Assembly (NCBI GenBank): GCA_032358165.1
Contig: JAALGY010000041.1
Span: forward strand, 558,001-622,000
Length of the DNA: 64,000 nt
Reading direction: 5' to 3'
From: Diplosphaera chodatii
Taxonomy: Eukaryota > Chlorophyta > Trebouxiophyceae > Prasiolales > Stichococcaceae
Both the position numbers and the translations under genes were made by a program. Shown here piece after piece: positions 1 through 11,847 of the stretch (within the stretch, counting starts at the first letter, position 1; each line of letters starts with the position of its first letter). The notes beneath the pieces were generated by a model. The model was not told where the DNA came from. It made no database searches and was given only the letters and a program-made list of their open reading frames with translations.

Positions 1-38
1 GAGAGGACCAGAGTGAGAATACCGGCCAACACACCAGC

Positions 39-1760
39 ATGCGTGCTAGACACCGCTGTACACTTTCATTGCTACTGGCCTGCGCACTGGCGTCACTCCC
101 GCACGGCAGCAGCTTTCAGGAGGGTGACTTCGTGCCGATCGCGAGGCGTGGACAGTTCAAAGAGGTGCCGCAACGCCTCTCACAGCTGCTCACTATGTGC
201 AGACGCAACTCTGAGTTGGGCCATTGCATGCCGATACACTGCTGACTTAGCCACTTGGACCTCTGCAGGTTAGGACGCATTGGCATGATCTCCTGGGCCG
301 GAACTGCCCGCACTTCGGCAGAGATAGAGTGGTAGGTCACAGATGATCGTCATCTTGCATCCTTGCCAACCGTGCATGCTTATGGGCAATTGTGCCAGGC
401 CCGTGCCGAGGCCACTCCGACCAGGTCCGGCCGCCCAATCCTTGATGCATCGTGGTTCGCAGGTGGCAGCGCCGCTTCCGCAGCCGCAGGGGTACAAGGC
501 GGTGGAAGGCTACAAAATCATGTTCTCAGTAGCAGGTAGGCAATGAACAGGCATCAGGGCCTGCACCTGCTGTGCTGCAAGACGTACACCGCCAATGTTG
601 CACAGCCTCAAATTGCACATATTTGTCGAGCGCCCAGGTGCAGGGCCTGCATTGTGACTTGATGCGGCCGGCAGCTGCAAAGCGTTCTGCTTGTCAGGCT
701 ACAGCGGTGCATGCTTGGGCTGCACATAGAAAGCCAGTGCTGGGAGACCTCACTGCTGGACCGCTTGCACAGCGCAAGACGGCTCCTGTTGTCTGCTGAC
801 CAGGCGACCGCCTGTACACTTCGTGGCTGCGCCTCGTGGGCGGCAGCGCGCCGGAAGTGCCGATGGTGGAGTTCACCCTCACGCGAATGGGCAACGACAT
901 CAAGTCCGTGTCCGCTGAGGTGGGAACCTAGGGTGTGCATGTGCACACATCTTTGCTCGATGGGTGGAGCAGGTCGATTGCGGGGTGCCAAGGCTTGCAA
1001 GTGTGTGTTGGAGCTGCTGTACATGCAGTGTACATGATCGAGTGTGCATGTCGGTTCAGGCATGGCTACTGTTATGGATGTCAAGAGGCGCACATTTGGA
1101 GGTCGTTGAAGCTGTCGGCATACGTCATGATGTGTGGTAGTCCCAGATGGCTGCCTGCTGAGAGCAGCCTGCTGCTGTTGTCACTCTGACGCATCAGAAG
1201 CTGACAGCCATATACATGGCTGACATGGCAAAGCACCACCTCGCATGCAGGTGATCCACGTGCCGGACCACTACCTGGAGCAGCACGCGATCCTGACGGA
1301 GGAGTGGAGGAACGCGACGCGGTGGCCCAAGCACCTGCTGCTGGATTACAAGTGGCGGGAGGAGCACGAGGTCAACGCCGTGCCGGGCATGTACGTGCTG
1401 TTCGCCACAGGTGCGCAGCCGGCCTGCAGACATGTTGCTACAGAGGCATGGCAGACTGTACATGCGTGGGCCGATGCCCCCATGTACCACGTAGTATGCA
1501 GTCGACCATGCCATGCACCAGCTTGCCCTGCCAGTGCAGCTCATGACATGGTCGCGACTGTCAACACACGTTCACAAGCGTGCATCATATGTGTGGTCTG
1601 CAAATGCGCAGCGCTGGCGGCGGGGATGGTGCTGACCATCTCGGCGCTCGCCAGCAGCGCCCACCAGCTGCAGGAGCTGGTGGACGACGTCGTGGCCGAC
1701 GACGCCGGCGGGGTGAGGAGCCGCCTGTCCTTGACCATCATAATTGCGCATCATGAATAG
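39..1760 (+). CDS. Conserved secretory-pathway single-pass membrane protein, function unknown
   Basis: Six exons join in phase: 39-164, 269-331, 463-535, 804-919, 1251-1410 and 1612-1760, giving about 228 residues. The first ATG opens a signal peptide (charged MRAR, then a Leu/Ala core). The mature part contains EGDFVPIARRGQFKE, a WHDLLGRNCPHFG segment, a Pro-rich PLPQPQGYK stretch and a WPKHLLLDYKW segment. A hydrophobic helix near the C-terminus (about residues 175-200, GMYVLFATG joined across the last intron to LAAGMVLTISALASS) suggests a type I membrane protein with a short acidic cytosolic tail. From memory this order resembles a conserved plant membrane protein of unknown role; I cannot name the family. 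The end could instead be spliced at the GTGAGG before the stop. It converges on the calumenin-like gene. Confidence 0.7.
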
Positions 1761-2378
1761 AAAGCGCTGCAATGGCTGGCCGCCAGGAGCTGAGGCGATG
1801 GCCAAATGCTTCGTGAATGCGACTCGCTATAGATGTTGTGACAGCAGCTGTGCTGCTCGGACTCTAGTGCACGCTCTCAGCCGCCTATGTATTCACGCAC
1901 CTCATCCACTGACAGCAAGCTGAGCGAGCATTATCCGCTCATCGCAGGTATGGGTGCCAGACCCATCTGGGATGGGGCCCCCGGTGTATCGGGCTGCGGG
2001 CGCTCCGAAGGGCGACTAGACCAGCATCAGCTCCCTGGTGCCAGCAGCAAGCGCAATGTGCACGGATGTTGCGCTGGAGTGCTGACATACACCATAATGA
2101 TGCTTAGGCAGAACATGAGTATGCTATCAGTGTTCCCACAATTTGGCTCCTCGGGATCAGTCTGACTCAGAAGCTACTATGTGCTATCTATATTCAAGCC
2201 TACAGTTCAACAATATCACGTTGCTTCTGTTCCAATTCGTCACACACGCACGCTGCTCTGCAGTCACAAGTATGCTGCCACCATCCGCTCTGCCGGTATT
2301 GGCATGAAGTAGACAGGACCGCCTCTACTGAGTGCAGGCAATACGCCAACATTCTCGTTCAACATCCACTCAATGGCG
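1761..2378. other. Convergent intergenic spacer
   Basis: Lies between the 3' ends of the membrane-protein gene and the calumenin-like gene and should hold both 3' UTRs. Open frames here are short and lack splice-consistent coding character. I see no repeat or RNA gene. Confidence 0.5.
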
Positions 2379-5300
2379 TCAAAATTCGTCATGCACGGGC
2401 GCCTCAGCCTCCTCTTCGTCGACCACTGCATGTAGTAGAGCAAACTCTTGGCTGTAGTCCTCTTTGGCAATGCCGGCCAGTGGTGCTGATGCTGACTGCC
2501 GGCAACCGCAAGGCATGAAGCCACACTCGATGGCAATGCCACATATGCTGCATTTGTAGTCATGCAGCAGCATGCATGCGCACCAGAGGATCCATAGAAG
2601 ACATAGGGGTTGGAAACCATCTCGCTCAGCGTCAGCTTCCCGTCGCCAGAGTTGTCTGCTGCCGTCATCTGGTGCAGCGCCTGCAGAGTAATTACCGTCA
2701 AAACCGTCAAACTACCGTGAACAATCTTTGAGCATCTGGACGTGAGCTGCCCATCATCACAAATGCAATTGTGGCATCGAGGCCTGAGTGTGAGGGAACG
2801 TGGTGTGCCCTGCTCAGCGGTTGCCTGGTGCAGACCTGCATGCGCGCGTACTCGTGCTCCCCTGGGTGCAGCAGGTGGAACACCGGCGCCAGCTCATCCG
2901 CATCTAGATGGTGGTCCCTATAGGAGACAAACAATACTTGGCATTGATATAAGCTGTGTTGGTGTTTAGGCAGCAGCTGTCACATTGCGGTCAGCTCAGC
3001 CATGTTCATGATATAAACATGCTGGGGTCTAATCAAGTGCACACTCCAACTCAAACCCGAAGCTTACGGTCAAGACCCTGAACCAAAGTTGGTCGCAGCA
3101 GTGTGACGGGCGCAGTGTGGAAGCCTGCAAACATGTTTCATCACATTGGGGTCGACAGACGGGCAGCAGGGGCGCCCACCCGTTGACGTCCAGCTCGTGG
3201 AAGCGCGCGCTGGCGACGATGTGGTCGTCGGACTGTGGCTCCGCGTCGGGGTGCTCCCACTCGTGCAGCGTGTACCACAGCTGGTCGTGGAACTCGTCAA
3301 AGTCCAGCCTGCGCCCAGCATGCGGCGTCAGCCGTCGACCAGATCACAGGTGTCCCACCTCGGCACTGAATGTGCACCATGATGAGTGTGCCAATGAGCA
3401 CTGGGCCAGATGGGTGTAGGCCTCGAAAATCCATAACCCTGTGGCCAACAGAGATGGCGAAAAGGCTCTCGCTTGTTGTCGTGGTTGCGGTCGCGGTCGA
3501 TGATGTCCTGCCGGCGGAGGTGCGCGTGCAGCGCCGCGTTGCTGCTGTCCTCGGGGTGCGAGAAGGCAAAGTGCTCCCGCTCGCTCAGGCCGCCGCTCCT
3601 GTCCTCGTCCGCCAGCAGGAACGTGGCCTGTGGCCCAACATGTCAAACAACTTGCAATGGCAGCATCGCAGGATGAATGGCTGGCCCAAAAGACCTGCTG
3701 CGCCAATGTACACCTGTACCTACATGCACCTTGAAACACTATGAACGACTGGCATCCAGCTACACACCACAACTGTACACCAAGCAGCACATAGCAGCAG
3801 GCGCTGCTTAGCAAGCCCAGGGTGATGGCGCGCTGCCTGTCATGACTGCAGAGCCAGAGGTGTTGACGAGATTTGCACCTTGCTGTGCAGGACCCACTCG
3901 TGCGCGGGGTCCTTCCACACGGGGCTGGCCTCGATCTCCGCCAGGGTCTCGTTCCCTGTGAAGCTCGCGGGCATCAGGTCCACCAAATACTCCGCCAACG
4001 TCACCTGCAGCGGTTTCAAAACACGGGAGCACCTCCGACACAGCAAGTGTGGTCTGATGCAGAGCGCAGTGCAGCGCAGAGTTCAGGGATCCATTGTGCA
4101 GCAGCTGCCAGCACAACTGTTATTGATCATGTATGTTGACCCTGTTATGAGACCCTGTTATGATGTGTAGAGCATTCTGCATGGCACACCTGGCCATCCT
4201 GGTTGGTGTCGGCCTACAATTAAATAAAAACATTTTATTAAACTTTTTTCGTTATTGTTTTTTATTGTACACAAATATATGTACCAAGTATTGAAACAAA
4301 AAAGGCACATCTTAAAGAAATTCGAAAATTCAAAACAACCAATTGTAAATTACCCAGGTGAACTCCCGCTTGGCACGCCGCGCCGTGGTGTTCCTTCCTG
4401 CAGAACCGCCAAACACACGCCTGCTGAGCGACTAGCACAGGTCATCAAGCCCAAAGGTGGTAGCCTGTTTCTATTGGACACTGTAACATGGCAATGCGTG
4501 ATGAAGTGCAGTAAGCAGCAGGACTCGAGGAGGCGCGTCGCATGCACTGACCGTTGGCGTCGTGCCACGCCAGCATCTCCGCCTGGTCGATGTGCATGTC
4601 GTGGTTGGTGTCGATCTTGGGGAAGATCTCCGCCAGTCGCGTCCGCACCTGAGCACGGAGCTTTGAAATTTGATTGGTAAATTACAAATTAAAATTAAAA
4701 ACTATTTTAGAGCGCAGTCAGCGCCGGTCAACCAGGCCAACCCGCACACCCCTCCACACCATCAGAGTTGTTCTGCTGTTGCTGTAGCCAAGAGTGGGTC
4801 CGGCGGCAGCTGACAAATGCACTGCAACTTCGAAAGAGGTGGCTGACGGCACCTTGATCTTGTGCTCCTTGTCGTGGGGGTCCTCCTCGTGGCCCTCGTG
4901 CGCCTTCCCATCGCCTGCAGCGGCAGCAGCATATGCACTGCGTACGCCCGCTGTGTCAGCTGCTGCACACACATCACATCCCACCAAAGCTGCATGCGGG
5001 TGTTCGCCAGCCCGCACACTGCTGCAGGACGCTGCACCTCTGTCACGCTGTGGGTGCTGTGCAGCGCCAATGTTCAGGTAAGATCCTCACCGTGGTGCTC
5101 GCTGGCGCCCTTAGCGTGCCTGCCATGTTCTGGCACTTCATGCTCATGCCCGCGCCCGTGCCCGTGCCCATGCGCATCGTGCGTGTGTGCGTCGTGTGCG
5201 TGGCTGTGACATAAGATGGACATAGGGTTAGCAATGCACACGGATCCGCTGCAGTGCGCAAGCCTGCTGCTGGATTGACGTTGGGCTGCAAAAGCAGCTC

Positions 5301-7536
5301 CACAAAACCATGCGTGCAAGACTTCCAACCAAGATTCCAAGCAGTGGTGCAAGAGACCATGGTATGTGCCGTGCCTGCCGTGGGCGCTGTGGTCGTGCTC
5401 ATGGTGTGGGTGGCCGTGGTGCGGCTTGAAGTGTTCTTCACCCATGCTCAGAGCGCTGTCGTCGCCCACATGATGCCCGCTGTGCACATTGCTGCACCAG
5501 GGAAAGGTCGCAGTCAGCGCAACGCAGCAGGTGTCTTGCCTCAGCCGGCTGAGAGTGGCACCCATGTCACTGCCGCCCAGTTCACAGGACGAGCGGCCAC
5601 TGCGGGCTGCGGGGATCAAGCGGTACTTCTTGATACCCAACATGTTTCGGCACCTGCAACTTGCTCGCAACTCAGGGAGCTGCCGCCACAGCAAGCAGCC
5701 GTGAGCACTCACTGCAGGTTGCGCGCGTGGGCGCCGTGCCCGCCGATGTGGCGACCGTCGTGCACCTCGCCGCCGTGCTCCGCGTGGTGCCCCGCCGCAG
5801 GCTCGCCGGGGTGCCCCTCGTGGTGGAGACCGTGGTCGTCGTGGTGCCCCTCGTGGTGCGGGTCGTGGTGCTCATCGTGGTGGAGACCGTGGTCGTCGTG
5901 GTGGAGACCGTGGTCATCGTGGTGGAGACCGTGGTCTTCATGGTGCTCCCCGGGGTGGCCGTCGTGGTGCGCGTCGGGGTCCTCGGGGTGGTTGGCGTGG
6001 TCGAAGCCTGCAGGTAAGGAGCCAGGCATGGTCGTCAGGAGATGCGAAATGCAGTGGTCTCAGAAGGGCGTGATGCGGGCGTTCAGTTTCAGATGCGGCG
6101 TATGAGGGAGCGATCAGACGTCATGCATGATGAGTCATTGGCCCGCATGCTACGCCCTACACCTGCAGCAGTACGCACCCTGGTGGTCAACATGCCACTC
6201 GTCGCGCGGCAGATGTGCGTGTCGTACGCCATGCTCATCGACCTCGTCAAAATCTGCAGCGCACAAACGCAGTCCTGTCTCCACCGAGGCACTCTGCTCT
6301 GTAACCTCGTGAGCGAAGCCTCCAAGACATACATCTGCTGCTGGCACGCTGTGCAGGAGTGCAGGCACAGACTGAGCAACCCCGGCTGAAGGCCAGCTGT
6401 TGGATCCTGTCATGCACAGGGGTGTGCAGGCGATCAGGGCCTTGCACCACTCAGCATGACCACCGTATAGTAGTCCGGCAGCCGAACCTGACTCGATGTC
6501 CTCATCGTAGCCCAGGTCCTCGACGTCATTGCCGTCCTCGTACGCCGCCGCCTCCGGGTCGAAGCCCGCGTGCTCTAGGTGCTCCAGGTCCATCTCCTTG
6601 GTGATGGTCTGCACCCCGTCCTCATACTCCCCGCTGTGGTCGTCATGGTGCTCCCCGTGCTCCTGGGCAGGTCACGAGTCCAGCAGTGGAGGTGCGGGTG
6701 AGGCCACAGCTCACGTCTAGCAGCGGCCTCCGCTTGTTGTTGCTCCTTGTCAAGCTCTTGATCAACACGAGAATGTGACGGCCATGTGCCCTGTACCTGG
6801 CTGTCAAGCACACCGTGGTGAGGCCAAGTGCAGCAGCGGGGCATGGCGGTCGCAGCACTCACCTCATGGTGCCCATCATGGTGATGGTCGGGACCCCACT
6901 CGCCATGGTGGTCCCCATGCTGGGACGCCAGGCCTCGCCGCTGCACTATGCGCTTGATCTTGGGGAAGCCCTTGAGCTTGCCCTGGTGGTCGCCCATGTG
7001 CAAGCCATGCTGCGGGCGCACGAACTGCCCAGTTGAGCTCATGCGCAGACAGCAAGGCATGCAGGGAGATGCAGATGCAAAGCACTCACGCACAGCTGCC
7101 AGGATCATAAGCTCGGCCGACACGGCAGCAGTCTGGCAATGCACACCATCGGCCATCGGCCGGCGACTCACCATGGGATCGAGGCCTGGCTTGTTGCGCG
7201 CCAGCACCGAGTACAGCAGAACCAGCGCAAACTGCAGGTTTGCACAGGCGACACCGTCAACCGGAGGGAGCGTCCACCCACGCATGGCGGTGCCGACCAA
7301 TGCTGCTGCTGAATGCTGGTGAGCAACGGCATGCGCAACAGTGCACACTGTTGCATGGTGCGCCTCACCAGCGCGGCAGCGATGCCGACCAGCAGCAGCC
7401 GCAGCGTGTTGCTGCCTTTCTTCTTCTGCAGGTGCTTGGCGCGTGGGGACGAAAATCCGTTTCCCAGCTCTGGCACGCCACCATTCTCGGCGGCATTTTG
7501 ATCCCACGTCGCGCGGGCTGCCGGCTGCCCCAGCAT
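2379..7536 (-). CDS. Calumenin/reticulocalbin-like (CREC) ER calcium-binding protein with His-rich insert
   Basis: Multi-exon gene. Start ATG at 7536: a Lys-rich KKKGS stretch, then a hydrophobic segment split by an intron (LRLLLVGIAAAL joined to FALVLLYSVLA, exons 7536-7369 and about 7230-7172), acting as signal anchor or signal peptide. Next come exons near 7008-6862, 6664-6488, 6245-6197, 6007-5710, 5495-5361, 5215-5095 and 4916-4851 that are extremely rich in His, Asp and Glu. Six EF-hands follow, with loops DTNHDMHIDQAE (about 4650-4555), DTNQDGQVTLAE (across an intron near 4200/4002), DEDRSGGLSERE (near 3610), DRDRNHDNK joined to LDFDEF (3490/3307), DVNGDHHLDADE (3190/2918) and DNSGDGKLTLSE (near 2650). 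The C-terminus is HDEF and stop, the ER-retrieval signal of animal calumenin. CREC proteins normally have six EF-hands and bind calcium in the ER lumen. The His-rich part is extra. The DNK/LDF junction fits a GC-AG intron. Confidence 0.82.
4215..4347. repeat. AT-rich intronic element with 7-bp inverted ends
   Basis: A strongly AT-rich block inside an intron of the calumenin-like gene, bounded by TACAATT (4215-4221) and its exact complement AATTGTA (4341-4347). The surrounding introns are GC-rich. It could be a small non-autonomous transposon remnant or inserted organelle DNA. No coding capacity is seen. A second short AT-rich patch lies at about 4662-4708 in the next intron. Confidence 0.45.
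5820..5945 (-). repeat. 21-bp coding minisatellite in the His-rich exon
   Basis: Repeats of a 21-base unit of the type GTGGAGACCGTGGTCGTCGTG on the + strand, some degenerate, which on the coding strand encode tandem HGLHHDD heptapeptides. The array stays in frame, so copy-number changes alter protein length without breaking the gene. Confidence 0.75.
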
Positions 7537-8764
7537 TGCAGCACCCGCTGTGCTGATATGCGCGGTCGCGCTGTTTGCAGTTGCAATTTAGCTGCCTGCC
7601 TAGCGGCGAAAAATTGCGGTTGGTGGTGCCGAGTTTCGTGGCGTTACCGCATGCGCAGGCCGCTATGCCCGCCCGTGTCGCCACACATCACGCCGCATCT
7701 GCTGTACGACAACACAGTATGAATGGTTACCCATGCTTCACGATGTGCGTCCAGTGCTTTCAACAACAGCAGCACCAGATTCCTTTATGCTGTGGCGCTG
7801 CATGCATGTCAGTAGCTTTACTTGAGATCATGCACATCAGAACAGCAGTGTTCACCTTGCAGATTGCCAGCGACTGTCCAAAATCCAGGAGTCGACCAGG
7901 TGACTGCAGACTCTTCAGTTAGCGAGACGTGTGGCCAGACTGGCAAGGCATCATGACATGCCGATTTGGCGGACTAGACACTACTGCTCCACGATCGATC
8001 TCAGAATGGTACACAACTCGAACGCTCACACTTGCATGAGCATTCAGAGCACGTTTGTGCGGCGTGCTCAGAGCACAGTGAAGCGAAGCTGGGCCCAATC
8101 AGCTTGTAGCCCGCTGCTTCTACCCCTTCTTATTGTGCGATTCGAATGCAAAGGGGGGTTCTCTAATGGAGCCCCTGGTCCGTGGGAGCCCGATGAGGTA
8201 GTCACGCTATCGCCGCTGTTGTGGTTTTGGCAGATCACGAGAGCACTCTACCACGTCTACGACATCGACTGTTATCTATTGCAGCGCGACCGATAAGCTT
8301 TGACAGCGGCCAACAGCTGCGCGCCGCAGCATCTGCGCCGTCCACAGCGTAGTGGACAGTCACAAACATCCAGCCTGGACACACAAGCAGCTTTCTGCGA
8401 GATTGTGTTGCTTTCAAGTGAACTTGCAGCCTACCTTTCTTGGTTGCGTGACACCTTAGTGCGCTGTGGATCGCCGGATCAACGCTGCTGCCTTTAGCCG
8501 AGAGCGTGTTGTACGGCAGTTGTTTCAAGGTGCAGGTGGGTGTGATCCGTGCACGGCCGCTGCAGATGCCCTTTAGATGCAGCGCACGATCCACTAGAAT
8601 AGATTTACCGGCCCCTGCTGCAGGCCGATCTGTAATGCTCCGGGATGAGGCTACCTTGTTGGGTGCAGGCTTTTGACAGAAGTAGGTGCAGCGACAGGAT
8701 CTGACAGGGGTAACATCCAGCGTCTGCCCGGAGAAGCTGCTAAGGCTCGTATTGATACATCAAG
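7537..8764. promoter_or_regulatory. Divergent spacer, likely promoters of calumenin-like and hydrolase genes
   Basis: About 1.2 kb between two divergent starts. Open frames here (for example 7931-8296 +) have no recognisable motif and no splice-consistent continuation. I see no clear TATA box or repeat. It presumably holds both promoters and 5' UTRs. Confidence 0.4.
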
Positions 8765-11700
8765 ATGCTACCGGCAAGAGGCATCACCACCACTGCAGCA
8801 GGCTCCCAACGACTCGCACATGATAACAAGGCAGCACAAGTGCTGGGTCACCGGCGCCACGCCGGCGCTTCAGGGCTGCTTCCAGCTGCTGAGCGCCGCC
8901 CCAGTTCTGTTCGCACTACGATGAAGCATGCCAGACGCAGTGCAGTCGTGCAGGTTGCAGCCACTGCAACTGCGAGTCGTGAGGTGAGCGGCGTCCTGAT
9001 TGCCAGATTATGCGTAGAGCTGCAATGCCCAACACCCAGCTTACCGAACTCTGACCCGTTCGCGCACATAGGCAAGCCCGAGCGGAACGGCTGCAAAGTC
9101 GGATTGGTACGTAATCCTGCACGTTGCACTGCTGCGCCCGCAGTACGACACAAGCTGTGGGGAGGTAGAGTCGCCACGTGCACTGCGCTCCGCTCGCGCA
9201 GGATCCGGACAACGCTCACGAGGGCGGACCCAAAGTATGAGCAGACCAAATTTTTGGTCGACTTCCTGCCGCCGGGGGTGGTGGGTGCAGATGTGCTGCT
9301 GGCATCATGGTGACATTGAGGCATGGCACCATCTGTGTTTATGATGCAATCCCAACATTGCATGGGTGCAGGGCGCCGCAGAGACAGGTGTGGCATTGTT
9401 CTGCCACGGGTTCGAACAGGTGAGCGTAACTGCAGAGGTGCTGCCTGCAGCGAGCACGGCTGCAATGCCAATGCCCAGTGTGACTTCAACTTTTTGTGCC
9501 GCCTCATGCATGCCCCCACCTGTTGCGCTGGTGTCTCGATGACAAGCGACACCAGCGTATAGTGACCGCATGATTTGTCACTCGCGTGCAGGTGCCCCAA
9601 GATTATGACACGCTTTTGCAGCGAGTGGCGGCAGACGGCAAATGGATCGTCGCGCCGGTGCAGCCGCAATTTGTGCCGATGGACCCGGTGCTCAAGAAGC
9701 TAGGCACCAGCAGGAAGATGCTGCAGGTGACACGTGCATGTTTCAGATGTCCAAGGGTGAAATGTTAGCAGGTAGGCAAAATCTACCTGCTTTCCTAGCA
9801 ACAAAGCGAGCTCAGGCGGTGGGTCTGGCCTTGTCCATACATGCCTGTGGTATCGGGGTTCGAGTGCAACAGAACTGGATGGTGTTTGTGTGACCCATCC
9901 GCAGAACCTGACAATAGTGGGTGCGAATTACGCAGGAGATCGTGCATGCGGACGCCTGCCAGGTGGCGGGCCTGTTGTTTGAGGAGGGCGCTGACGGGAC
10001 GCCGAAGCTGAACGAGGTGGGCGGCGGCGTGGCTGTGCCGGACCTGAATGGCAAGCAGGTCGCCATTGCGGGCCACTCCCTGGGCGGTGAGTTGGAAAGC
10101 CTAAACCCTCTTGAGTGAAATGATCGTGGAGACCGCACGCCATGTCTGGATCCATGCATTATGTACTCATCACGTTCACGGTGCATCCGCCTGCACTGCA
10201 TCCTGGCTGGCCATCTGCAGGTGGGCTGACGTGGAGCGTCGTGCAGAGGTTCCCTGGGCGGTTTGACAAGCTGGCAGTCATGGCGCCGTTCCCAACATGG
10301 CCGACGATGCGCTGACGCCGGCCACCGTCATCGGCAAGCTGAACCCGGCGACTGGGGAGCCCTTCCAGCCGCCCGTCGACTCCCTCATCATAGACGTGCG
10401 AGCCAAGTGCTCCCTGCATTTGCCAGGCCTATTTTTGGTGACGGATGCAGCAGGGCGACAGCACCCCAGCTGCTGACCGCATTGGTGCCGTCGTATCCAT
10501 TTGCACCTCTTCAAAGAGCCAGTGTCAAACGTGATCGGCCTATGCGGTGCAGGGTGGTCTGGATGTGCTGGCGCTTGCATCCCGCATCAAGGCAAACATT
10601 ATCACACCGCTGGGTACATTGCAGCCAAAGCCGAAGTTTACTACCTTTGAGTTCCCCTTCGGCACACACACGGGCTACCAGGTATGCTTGTGTCATGACT
10701 GCTCAGACCACCAGCAGACACTGCGCCACAGCTGTTCTGTTCAGCATGCCGACATCCTCCCATCTAGTGAGCATCCCCTGTTACGTGTGCATGTGTGCGC
10801 ATGGCTCTGGAGGACCAACTCTTGCTCCAATCGCAGGACTTCACCGGCATTGGCAACGTGCTCAAGTTCCCAGCGGGCGTGCTGGTCACCATTCCCGAGC
10901 AGCGGGTGACCGCGCTGCAGAGCACTGTGGGCGGCAGCGAGCGCAAGCCGCGGGTGGAGCTCATCCTCGGAGCCGCAGCCAACACGAAGGTGCTGTGCCG
11001 AATCCCAGGCGTATTTGTGACCTGCAGCCCCCACTTGCAATCCCGCATGCATCCGCTGTGGCAGGGCAGTGGCGAGATGCAATGCATTGGTGCGTGAAGA
11101 CAGCAGCTGTACATCGTCCTCACATGCCGAGACCATCATGTTGAATGTGCACGCCTGCAGGTGGTCACGTTGCCAGCTGCGGTGGAGGATGTCGTTCTGC
11201 AGGCGACCAGCATCAATAAGTACGCCATATACGCCGTCCTGCTGGCTGTGCTGCTGGCCGTCAGCAAGGTGATGCCTCGCCACATTGGCCGGCGTGCACG
11301 ATGTTTTGTGCGCACCACATGTAGCACGGTCGTGCACCTGTGCAGCACCCAGTGCCCCTTGCAGTGGGGTCATTCCCCCCGCACGGTGGCATCACCGAAA
11401 TGCTCTTGTGCAACGAAGCTCTCAGAAGACTCTCGCTGTCCCTTCAGCATCTTGAACGTGCGCTGCGCACATCTGACCCTTTGGCTGATGTCGCTTGTTG
11501 GCCACCAAGGCAGCTCCTGCCACATGATGGCAGGCCACGGGCTCACTGGCCGACCTTGGCGGACCCCTGGCGCCTATCTTCGGTCTGCTATCTATCATTT
11601 CAACCCTTCTCATTCCCCTGGAATTGTTCGAAGTGAGTCAAAGTGTATATGGCAGTTCCAGTCATCAGCATGCACTGAGTTAAGGTTGCAGGTCTCGGCA

Positions 11701-11847
11701 GATTCATTGCTAGGGGCAAATTGTCATCGCTTGACCATGAGGGTGACATCGCTTCCTGTTCAAGCATAGGTGTTCTACTACACACCATTCGTGCAGCGGC
11801 CGCAGACTGCGGTGAGTTCAATTGATGCGAGCGGTCGGTCGACCTAA
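8765..11847 (+). CDS. Plastid-type alpha/beta hydrolase (chlorophyllase/lipase-like) with C-terminal membrane segment; two apparent frameshifts
   Basis: The first exon, 8765-8983 (an alternative start is 8923), encodes an Arg/Ala/Ser-rich, transit-like N-terminus. Later exons give KFLVDFLPPG (to 9277), GAAETGVALFCHGFEQ (9370-9420), VPQDYDTLLQRV with WIVAPVQPQF (9592-9726), and an exon (about 9932-10086) ending in GHSLGG, the nucleophile elbow of serine hydrolases. HGF resembles the oxyanion region of chlorophyllase-type enzymes. After FDKLAVMAPFP (about 10298) the frame ends at TGA 10313-10315, while coding sequence resumes one frame over (MADDALTPATVIGKL, from 10299). All following exons are phase 0: 10551-10680, about 10838-10989, 11161-11268 and 11770-11847, with a membrane helix YAIYAVLLAVLLAV. 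A similar one-base discrepancy occurs near 9230. It may be one gene with sequence errors, a pseudogene, or two overlapping genes. The substrate is unknown. Confidence 0.55.

Noticed and set aside
5254..6105. Very long plus-strand open frame opposite the His-rich exons
   Set aside because: It is the antisense shadow of the His-codon repeats (Trp/Ser/Pro runs) and crosses clear introns of the minus-strand gene.
6575..7684. 369-codon minus-strand open frame
   Set aside because: It reads through introns of the calumenin-like gene; only the exon parts in the splice-consistent frames are EF-hand or His-rich coding.
7931..8296. 121-codon plus-strand open frame
   Set aside because: No domain, no transit or signal character, and no splice-consistent neighbours; it falls in a divergent spacer.
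9405..9420. GGTTCGAAC, which looks like a tRNA T-loop
   Set aside because: It lies inside the HGFEQ coding exon of the hydrolase, and no acceptor stem, anticodon arm or D-arm fits around it.
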